Shown here: one piece after another, positions 57,948-64,000 of the stretch
How positions within the stretch are numbered: the stretch's first letter is position 1
Layout: every line of letters begins with the position of its first letter
Assembly: GCF_023573145.1 (NCBI RefSeq)
Contig: NZ_CP097635.1
Span: forward strand, 1,302,001 to 1,366,000
Direction: 5' to 3'
DNA from: Aquincola tertiaricarbonis
GTDB taxonomy: Bacteria; Pseudomonadota; Gammaproteobacteria; Burkholderiales; Burkholderiaceae_C
Length of the DNA: 64,000 bases
Made by a program: the position numbers and the translations under genes
The notes under the pieces: model-generated
The model's database searches: none
What the model was told of the DNA's origin: nothing
What the model saw: only the letters and a program-made list of their open reading frames with translations

Positions 57948-59864
57948 TCAGGCGCCGGCGGCCAGCACCACCCGTCCCTTGCCCTCGCGCTTGGCGCGCA
58001 GCAGCGCCTGGTCGGCCAGGCTCAGCAGGGCGTGGGCGTCGGCGTCGGGGGTGGCGGCGGCCACGCCCACGCTGGCGCCCACCTGCACGGTCTGGCCGCC
58101 CTCCAGCTTCACCGGCTGGCGCAGCGCGTCCACCAGCCGGTCCAGCACCGGCGGCCAGGCTTCGGGCGGCAGCTCGGTCAGCACCAGCACGAACTCGTCG
58201 CCGCCGATGCGGGCCACGGTGTCCCCGGGCCGCAGCTGGTGCTCCATGCGGCGCGCCACGGCCACCAGCAGCGCATCGCCCGCGTCATGGCCGAAGCGGT
58301 CGTTGATGCCCTTGAAGCCGTCCAGGTCCAGGTAGCACACCGCCAGCGCAGTGCCGCTGCGCGCCTGCACCGCCAGGCTGTGCCGCAGCCGCTGCAGCAG
58401 CAGCGTGCGGTTGGGCAGCTGGGTCAGCGGGTCGTGGTGCGCCACGTGCACCAGCTGCTCGTGGGCGGCCTTGGCGGCGGTGATGTCCACCGCCATCCAG
58501 AAGCTGTCGTCGCCGGCCAGCCGCGCGCCGGTGATCTCCACCCACAGCACCGTGCCGTCCTTGCGGCGCATCGGCACCTGGCTGCGGTAGCTGCTGCCAG
58601 ACGCCAGCACCGGATAGGCCTCACGGCCGACGCGCTCGAACGTGGCCTCGTCGGCATACAGCACGGCCATGGACTGGTCGTTCAATTCACCAGGGCCGTA
58701 GCCCAGCAGGCGCTCGAAGGCCACGTTGCTCCAGCGGATGGCGCGACCGCTGACGCGGGCCATGCTGACCAGGTCGTTGTCCAGCATGGCCGCCTGCTCG
58801 CGCAGCAGGGCCGCGATGCGCTGCTGCGCCTCACGCTGGGCCACCGCCTGGGCGGCCAGCTGGTCCATGGCCAGGGCCTCCCGCGCGCCGAAGCGGAAGA
58901 TGGCGAAGGCAGCCGCCACCAGCAGCAGCCAGGCCAGCGCCGCGGTCAGCGATACCTGCAGCGCCTGCTCGCGCCAGGGCTCGAAGAAGCGCTCGTTGCT
59001 CACCCCGGCGAAGACCTTGAGCGGCCAGCCCGCCACCTGGCGGTAGGCCGTGGTGCGGGGCAGGTTGTCGATGGCCGCGCGCGAGACGAACCAGCCCGCC
59101 GTGGGCTGGCGCTGTGTCGCCTCACGCAGCTGCGTCGAGACGGCGGCCAGGCCCACCTCGCCCTGCGCGCCGCCGCCGGGCGCATGGCGGGCCACCAGGC
59201 GCAGGTCGTCGGTGCGCAGGGTGATGGCATCGTGCAGGCCCAGTTCGTAGCGCCTGAACAGCTGCACCATGTGGTCCACCGGGATGGTGGCGTAGAGCAG
59301 GCCCTCGAAACGGCCCTCCACCACCAGCGGCCGCGCCACCACCATCACCCACATGCCCGTGAGCCGCGACTGCAGCGGCCCCGAAACGATGGGCTGCGCA
59401 TCGGGCGACCCGTGCGCGGTGACGAAGTAGTCGCGGTCGCTGACGGAAGGCACCGGCACGCCCGCCAGCCCGGTGCCCCAGCGCACCTGGCCCTCGGCAT
59501 CGGTCAGCCGCAGGCCCTCCATCGCCGGCAGCAAGGAGGCCCGGTGCATCAGCAGATCGGTGGTGCCCGCATCACCCAGCAGGGCACGCAGCCGCGGCAG
59601 CGACAGGTCCTGCAGCGTGCTGCGCAGCACCGCATCCACCTGCGACAGCTCGCTGCCGATGTTGAGCTGGGCCACCGCCGCCAGTGATTCGGCCAGGTCG
59701 CGGGCGCGCGCTTCGTAGCTGGCCTTGGCCCGCAGCAGCACCGACAGCACCAGCGAGGCCAGCAGCACCGCCGCGACCAGGTTGGCCAAGATGAGCCAGC
59801 GGCGCAGCTTGCGCCGCTTGGCGGTGACGGCTGACCACAGGGATTCGGGGGGAGACGGCGACAT
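57948..59864 (-). CDS. Membrane diguanylate cyclase with Cache and PAS domains
   Basis: 638-aa protein. Membrane helix about 20-45 (LILANLVAAVLLASLVLSVL), a large periplasmic dCache-type sensor (about 48-290) with the typical VSDRDYFVTAHG segment, and a second helix (about 295-320). PAS (about 350-455) with RWSNVAFERLLGYGPGEL, then a GGDEF domain with intact RIGGDEF near 555 and inhibitory site RPGD. Should make c-di-GMP in response to an external small ligand, relayed through PAS. Start at the ATG 59864. A sigma-28-like -10 lies 49 nt upstream. Divergent from another diguanylate cyclase gene. Confidence 0.94.
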   Translation of the reverse strand: MSPSPPESLWSAVTAKRRKLRRWLILANLVAAVLLASLVLSVLLRAKASYEARARDLAESLAAVAQLNIGSELSQVDAVLRSTLQDLSLPRLRALLGDAGTTDLLMHRASLLPAMEGLRLTDAEGQVRWGTGLAGVPVPSVSDRDYFVTAHGSPDAQPIVSGPLQSRLTGMWVMVVARPLVVEGRFEGLLYATIPVDHMVQLFRRYELGLHDAITLRTDDLRLVARHAPGGGAQGEVGLAAVSTQLREATQRQPTAGWFVSRAAIDNLPRTTAYRQVAGWPLKVFAGVSNERFFEPWREQALQVSLTAALAWLLLVAAAFAIFRFGAREALAMDQLAAQAVAQREAQQRIAALLREQAAMLDNDLVSMARVSGRAIRWSNVAFERLLGYGPGELNDQSMAVLYADEATFERVGREAYPVLASGSSYRSQVPMRRKDGTVLWVEITGARLAGDDSFWMAVDITAAKAAHEQLVHVAHHDPLTQLPNRTLLLQRLRHSLAVQARSGTALAVCYLDLDGFKGINDRFGHDAGDALLVAVARRMEHQLRPGDTVARIGGDEFVLVLTELPPEAWPPVLDRLVDALRQPVKLEGGQTVQVGASVGVAAATPDADAHALLSLADQALLRAKREGKGRVVLAAGA

Positions 59865-59912
59865 GGAGTAGGACCTGGGAGCCGGGGCGCATTCGCTGCA
59901 CGCCAGGGCGCC

Positions 59913-59940
59913 TTATCGGCCAACCACCCCCACTGCTTGA
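59913..59940 (-). promoter_or_regulatory. Putative sigma-28 promoter for the Cache-GGDEF gene
   Basis: On the minus strand a perfect -10 box GCCGATAA (59920-59913) follows TCAAGCAG (59940-59933) by 12 nt. The -35 matches only 4 of 8 bases and the spacer is one nt longer than ideal. Transcription would begin near 59906, about 42 nt before the ATG. Confidence 0.4.
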
Positions 59941-60047
59941 GTCACTTATGATTCTGACGCATTAGATTCTTCGCAGTGCGAGGGAATTCACGATCTCCGC
60001 CGATGCAGCCCGCAGGGCGGCCTGCATCGGGCGGCCCGGGTTCCGAT

Positions 60048-61229
60048 ATGCCGACTGTGAAGTCCTTGGCCGTGCCCCACCCCGCCTCACCCGGCCCTCG
60101 TGCGCTGGGCGATCGGGTCTTCCTGTGGTTGTGCGGCACCGGCCAGCGCGAGCTGCCCGAGGTTCGGCGGGCGATGGTGCTGACGCTGCGCGAGCCCTTC
60201 CTGGTCTCGCTGCTGGCCTCCTTCTGGGCGCAGATCGTCGCGGGCATGGCCTTCTGGATCACAGGTGCCGCCTGGGCCCTGGCCTGGCTGCTGTCCGATC
60301 TGGTCCTGCTGGTGCTGCGCCTGTGGTGCAGCCGGTTGATCACGGTGGCTGAGCAACAGGGCCGGCGCCTGCCCATGCGCCGGGTGTTGCTGGTCAACGC
60401 GGTGTGGCTCACCTGGGTGGCCGCGGGCATCAGCCTGTCGATCCGGCAACCGTCGCTGTACCTGGTGGTGGTCAGTGCGATGATCGCCTCCGGCTTTTCC
60501 GGCTATTGCGTTTCGCGCTGGCAGGCGTTTCCGCGGCTGGCCGCGCTCTACCTGTACGTGCTGTGGGCGGCCGTCTGCGTGGGACTGCTGACTTCGCCCC
60601 TGCCCGAACTGCACCTGCTGGCGTGGTTGATGCCGGCCGCCGCCTACGCCTTCCAGGTGCTGCTGGGCCTGAACCACCAGATCGTGATCGGTGCGCTGCG
60701 CGCCCAGCAGGAGAACCGCCGGCTGTCGATGCACGATCCGCTGACCGAGCTGCCCAACCGGCTGATGCTGCGCGAGCGCCTGGTGGCACTGTGCCGCGGC
60801 CTGCCAGACGGGCACCGATTCGCGGTGCTGTGCCTGGACCTGGACGGCTTCAAGGCAGTGAACGACCGCCACGGCCATGCGGCCGGCGACTGGCTGCTCA
60901 AGAGCGTAGCGCGGCGCCTGGCCGACGTGGTGCGCGCCGAGGACCTGGTGTGCCGGCTGGGCGGCGACGAGTTCGTGGTGCTGCTGCCCGGGGCCGATGA
61001 AGCCGTGACCGCCGAGATCGCACAGCGCATGCTGCAGGCGCTGGCCCAGCCGCACGACCTGGGCGGTCTGGTCGACCTGCCGGCGCGCGCCAGCATCGGC
61101 GTGGCCCTGGCCCCGCTGGACGGCGGCGAGCCCGACCCCCTGCTGCTGGCCGCCGACGAAGGGCTGTATGCCGCCAAGCGCGACGGCAAGGGCTGCTGGC
61201 GCCGCACCGGCCAGCCCGCCAACGGCTGA
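60048..61229 (+). CDS. Membrane diguanylate cyclase (GGDEF)
   Basis: 393-aa protein with about six membrane helices in the first 210 residues (for example LVSLLASFWAQIVAGMAFWI, LYLVVVSAMIASGFSGYCVS, LAALYLYVLWAAVCVGLL), then a GGDEF domain (about 225-390) with intact RLGGDEF near 305, inhibitory RAED and LDLDGFKAVNDRHGHAAGD. No periplasmic domain, so the membrane bundle itself is the sensor (compare MASE-type). The start is uncertain: the ATG at 60048 is chosen, while in-frame ATG 60003 and GTG 59976 would extend it. Divergent from the Cache-GGDEF gene. Confidence 0.9.
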   Translation: MPTVKSLAVPHPASPGPRALGDRVFLWLCGTGQRELPEVRRAMVLTLREPFLVSLLASFWAQIVAGMAFWITGAAWALAWLLSDLVLLVLRLWCSRLITVAEQQGRRLPMRRVLLVNAVWLTWVAAGISLSIRQPSLYLVVVSAMIASGFSGYCVSRWQAFPRLAALYLYVLWAAVCVGLLTSPLPELHLLAWLMPAAAYAFQVLLGLNHQIVIGALRAQQENRRLSMHDPLTELPNRLMLRERLVALCRGLPDGHRFAVLCLDLDGFKAVNDRHGHAAGDWLLKSVARRLADVVRAEDLVCRLGGDEFVVLLPGADEAVTAEIAQRMLQALAQPHDLGGLVDLPARASIGVALAPLDGGEPDPLLLAADEGLYAAKRDGKGCWRRTGQPANG

Positions 61230-61295
61230 CGGCCCGCAGGGCCATGGAGGCCGTGGCACAGTGCCCCACCTCCCGCCTGCCACGCGCCGCCGCCG

Positions 61296-61502
61296 ATGCC
61301 CAGCCGCCCCCGCCCCGCCGCCGAGTCCGCCGCCTTCAAGGGCAACAAGCAGCACCTGCCCAGCAAGCCCTGCGTGGCCTGCGGCCGGCCGATGACCTGG
61401 CGCAAACGCTGGGCGCGCAGCTGGGACGAGGTCAAGTTCTGCTCAGACGCCTGCCGCCGCAGCCGCGGTGGCAGCGGCGCATCCACGGGCGCCGCGGGCT
61501 GA
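61296..61502 (+). CDS. DUF2256 zinc-ribbon protein
   Basis: 68-aa protein with two Cys pairs, KPCVACGRPMTWRKRW and KFCSDACRR, typical of DUF2256. This small family is found beside cryptochrome/photolyase genes, as here. It is probably a zinc-binding protein that helps, or is co-expressed with, the photolyase. The stop overlaps the next start (TGATG), so the two are translationally coupled. Confidence 0.93.
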   Translation: MPSRPRPAAESAAFKGNKQHLPSKPCVACGRPMTWRKRWARSWDEVKFCSDACRRSRGGSGASTGAAG

Positions 61503-63064
61503 TGGCCGCCGTCCGTCACCTGGTGCTGGTGCTGGGCGACCAGCTCGACCTGCAGGCCGCGGCCTTCGACGGCTTCGACAACACGCAGGACGCGGTGTGG
61601 ATGGCCGAGGTGGCCGAAGAGTCCACCCACGTGTGGTCGGCCCAGCAGCGCATCGCCCTCTTCCTGGCCGCGATGCGGCACTTTGCGCAGGCGCTGCGCG
61701 AGGCGGGCCGGCCGCTGCACTACCGCCGGCTGGACGACGCCGACAACCGCGGCAGCCTGGCCGACGAGCTGCAGGCCACGCTGGCCGCGCTGAAGCCGCA
61801 GCGCGTGGTGATGACCGCGCCCGGCGACTGGCGGGTGTGGCAGTCGCTCAAGGCCGTGGTGGAAGCCGCCGGCCTGGCGCTGGAGGTGTGCGAAGACCGC
61901 CACTTCTTCAACACCGTGCGCGAGTTCGCGGCCTATGCCAAGGGCCGCAAAAGCCTGCGCATGGAGTTCTTCTACCGCGAGATGCGCCAGCGCCACGGCA
62001 TCCTGATGCAGCATGGCAAGCCGGTGGGCGGGCAGTGGAACTTCGATGTGGACAACCGCGAGTCCTTCGGCGCCAAAGGCCCCGGCCTGCTGCCGCAGCG
62101 TGCCCTGTTCGAGCCCGACGCCATCACCCGCGAGGTGCTGGACCTGGTGCGCACGCGCTTTGCCGAACACCCCGGCAGCCTGGACAGCTTTGCCTGGCCG
62201 GTGACGCGCGAGCAGGCCCTGCAGGCGCTGCAGACCTTCGTCGCCGAACGGCTGCCGCTCTTCGGCCGCTATGAAGACGCGATGTGGCCCGGCGAGCCCT
62301 GGCTCTACCACTCGCAGCTGTCGGCCGCGCTCAACCTCAAGCTGCTGAACCCGTTCGAGGTGGTGCATGCGGCCGAGGCGGCCTACCACGCCGGCCATGC
62401 GCCACTGGCCAGCGTGGAAGGCTTCATCCGCCAGATCCTGGGCTGGCGCGAGTACGTGCGCGGCATCTACTGGACGCAGATGCCCGGCTACCTGGAACGC
62501 AATGCACTGTACGCGCAGCAGCCGCTGCCCGGCTGGTACTGGACCGGCGACACCGACATGGCCTGCCTGCGCGACGCCATCACGCAGACGCTGGCCCACG
62601 GCTATGCCCACCACATCCAGCGGCTGATGGTCACGGGCCTGTACGCGCTGCTGCTGGGCGTGCAGCCGCAGCAGGTGCATGCCTGGTACCTGGCGGTGTA
62701 CGTGGACGCGGTGGAATGGGTGGAACTGCCCAACACCCTGGGCATGAGCCAGTACGGCGACGGCGGCCTGCTGGGCAGCAAGCCCTACGTGGCCAGCGGC
62801 CGCTACATCCAGCGCATGGGCGGGCCCTGCTCGCAGTGCCGCTACAAGCCCGCCGAACGCGAGGGCGACGACGCCTGCCCCTTCACCACGCTGTACTGGG
62901 ACTTTCTGATGCGGCACGAGCCGATGCTGGCCGGCAACCAGCGCATGGTGATGCAGCTGAAGAACCTCTCGCGCCTGACCGAGGCCGAACGCCAGGCCGT
63001 GAGCCAGCGGGCCGAGGCCATACGCCAGGGCCGAGTGGGTGGCAGCCAGGGCCAGCCCGCATGA
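61502..63064 (+). CDS. Iron-sulfur bacterial photolyase/cryptochrome, (6-4) type
   Basis: 520-aa DPRP/FeS-BCP photolyase, which repairs UV (6-4) lesions or senses blue light. It begins with the antenna-domain strand RHLVLVLGDQL. The four 4Fe-4S cysteines fall at Cys355, Cys443, Cys446 and Cys459, a uniform shift of +5 from the ligands (350, 438, 441, 454) I recall for Agrobacterium PhrB. The two active-site histidines that go with (6-4) repair fit His370-His371 in YAHHIQRLM, again +5. FAD-binding segments such as GWREYVRGIYW, NTLGMSQYGDGG and LLGSKPYVASG are intact. Function as a photolyase is a strong inference. Coupled to DUF2256 upstream and overlapping the next FAD gene by 4 bp. Confidence 0.95.
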   Translation: MAAVRHLVLVLGDQLDLQAAAFDGFDNTQDAVWMAEVAEESTHVWSAQQRIALFLAAMRHFAQALREAGRPLHYRRLDDADNRGSLADELQATLAALKPQRVVMTAPGDWRVWQSLKAVVEAAGLALEVCEDRHFFNTVREFAAYAKGRKSLRMEFFYREMRQRHGILMQHGKPVGGQWNFDVDNRESFGAKGPGLLPQRALFEPDAITREVLDLVRTRFAEHPGSLDSFAWPVTREQALQALQTFVAERLPLFGRYEDAMWPGEPWLYHSQLSAALNLKLLNPFEVVHAAEAAYHAGHAPLASVEGFIRQILGWREYVRGIYWTQMPGYLERNALYAQQPLPGWYWTGDTDMACLRDAITQTLAHGYAHHIQRLMVTGLYALLLGVQPQQVHAWYLAVYVDAVEWVELPNTLGMSQYGDGGLLGSKPYVASGRYIQRMGGPCSQCRYKPAEREGDDACPFTTLYWDFLMRHEPMLAGNQRMVMQLKNLSRLTEAERQAVSQRAEAIRQGRVGGSQGQPA

Positions 63065-64000
63065 GCCGCCGCCAGGCGCTGGACCGCATCGCGGCGGTGC
63101 AGCCCGCCGCCTATGCACACAGCCGCAATGCGCTGGATGGCGCGGTATCGGGTCTGTCGCCGTGGATCACGCATGGCGTGGTCAGCCTGCCCGAGGTGGC
63201 GGCCGGCGTGGCGGCGCGCCACCCGGGCCTGCACCTGCAGCACCGCTTCGTGATGGAGCTGGGCTGGCGCGAGTTCTTCCGCCATGTGTGGGCGCACCGC
63301 GGCAGCGGCATCCTGCAGTCGCTGCATGAAGGGCCGCTGCCCGACGAGGCTTATGCGGCCGAAGTGCCCACCGACGTGCGCGAAGCCCGCACCGGCGTGC
63401 CGGTGGTCGACCAGGCGGTGCACCAGCTGTATGCCCACGGCCTGCTGCACAACCATGCGCGGCTGTGGCTGGCCAGCTACCTGGTGCACCTGCGCAAGGT
63501 GCACTGGCGCGCGGGCGCCGACTGGCTGCTGGGCCACCTGCTGGACGGCGACCTGGCCAGCAACCACCTCAGCTGGCAATGGGTGGCCGGCACCGGCAGC
63601 CACCAGCCTTACCTGTTCAATGCCGAGAACGTGGCCCGCTTTGCGCCGCCGGCCTGGCACAGCCCGGGCAGCGTGATCGACACCGACTACGGGACGCTGG
63701 ACGCGATGGCCCGCAACGCCGCCCGGGCGCCCGCAGCCGGCGCAGGCACCGGCGTGAGCAGTGGCGTGAGAGAGCCGCCGCGCCATGCCATGCCGCCCGC
63801 AGACCTGCTGCCACCGGCGCCCGCGCCGGCGCGGGTGGCCGGCCGCGACGTGTGGCTGGTGCATCCCTGGGCGCTGCGCGCACCGCCGGCCGACGTGCCG
63901 GCCGATGCCGTGTGCCTGGGCTGGTGGCCGGCCGAACACCATGCAGCCTGGCCCTGGACCGAAGGCCGCTGGCGCTGGGCGGCGGCCCGCATGGCCGAAG
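63061..64000 (+). CDS. Photolyase-like FAD-binding domain protein (partial)
   Basis: 313 codons visible, cut by the window end. It starts directly in the photolyase C-terminal FAD domain (SRRQALDRIAAVQPAAYAHS), lacking the usual N-terminal antenna domain. Core motifs are present: ELGWREFFRHVWAHRGSG, TGVPVVDQAVHQLYAHGLLH, NHARLWLASYLVHLRKVHW, then LSWQWVAGTGSHQPYLFNAE. A flexible Ala/Pro stretch (about 218-258) follows, then a new region (DVWLVHPWALRAPPADVP, WWPAEHHAAWPWTEGRWRW) of unknown fold that could be a relocated alpha/beta domain. The ATG overlaps the previous stop by 4 bp. Activity may be repair or sensing. Confidence 0.88.
   Translation, partial: MSRRQALDRIAAVQPAAYAHSRNALDGAVSGLSPWITHGVVSLPEVAAGVAARHPGLHLQHRFVMELGWREFFRHVWAHRGSGILQSLHEGPLPDEAYAAEVPTDVREARTGVPVVDQAVHQLYAHGLLHNHARLWLASYLVHLRKVHWRAGADWLLGHLLDGDLASNHLSWQWVAGTGSHQPYLFNAENVARFAPPAWHSPGSVIDTDYGTLDAMARNAARAPAAGAGTGVSSGVREPPRHAMPPADLLPPAPAPARVAGRDVWLVHPWALRAPPADVPADAVCLGWWPAEHHAAWPWTEGRWRWAAARMAE

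Noticed and set aside
60644..63118. 824-aa minus-strand frame across the GGDEF and photolyase genes
   Set aside because: Overlaps three recognised genes on the other strand; no motif found.

Overview
The window is high-GC DNA (roughly 70% by eye) from a betaproteobacterium, most likely Burkholderiales of the Rubrivivax/Leptothrix/Ideonella (Sphaerotilaceae) type. This rests on the complete leucine-degradation cluster, the fkpB-ispH and rph-rdgB-hemW gene orders, the density of GGDEF/EAL and hybrid-kinase genes, and a G+C-rich palindromic dispersed repeat. I could run no database search, so taxonomy and family names come from recognised motifs. 56 protein genes (one cut by the right edge), one tRNA and two decayed recombinase genes are described.

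Layout. 0.1-6.9 kb: an orphan lipoprotein, a very large soluble PAS/GAF hybrid histidine kinase and an AraC regulator. 6.9-13.5 kb: the complete isovaleryl-CoA/leucine operon (ivd, mccB, liuC, mccA, mvaB). 13.5-18.8 kb: a TPR lipoprotein, an enoyl-CoA hydratase coupled to a PAS kinase and a double-receiver regulator, and a CvpA-CAP fusion. 18.8-25.8 kb: a GGDEF(degenerate)-EAL protein, serS followed by tRNA-Ser(CGA) and a clear terminator, fkpB-ispH, radC and an Smr protein. 25.7-30.6 kb: an operon of diguanylate cyclase, FlhG-like ATPase and truncated globin, divergent from cheR-cheD-cheB, which carries a sigma-28-like promoter. 30.6-37.5 kb: a DUF1127-like protein, a LysR regulator, and a long operon of Ser/Thr kinase, PP2C phosphatase, rph, rdgB and hemW, with yicC divergent.

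37.5-43.1 kb is a decayed genomic island directly behind yicC. It holds a P4-type integrase pseudogene, a ParD/ParE-type toxin-antitoxin pair, an intact 795-aa TOTE-type primase-helicase, a second broken recombinase on the other strand, and about 0.9 kb of debris. This is the strongest accessory or defence-like feature. 43.1-50.2 kb: an SbmA/YddA-type ABC exporter, envelope and small hypothetical proteins, and a divergent response regulator/hybrid kinase pair. 50.2-61.2 kb: a chemoreceptor, a GGDEF-EAL protein, an isolated aceE and two membrane diguanylate cyclases. 61.3-64 kb: a photolyase cluster of DUF2256, an iron-sulfur (6-4)-type photolyase with all four Cys ligands, and an antenna-less FAD-domain protein cut by the window end.

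Functional theme: five c-di-GMP proteins, CheR/D/B, an FlhG-like ATPase and a chemoreceptor point to a motile, signalling-rich bacterium. Sigma-28-like -10 boxes lie before cheR, the chemoreceptor and one diguanylate cyclase, suggesting that part of this set belongs to the flagellar regulon.
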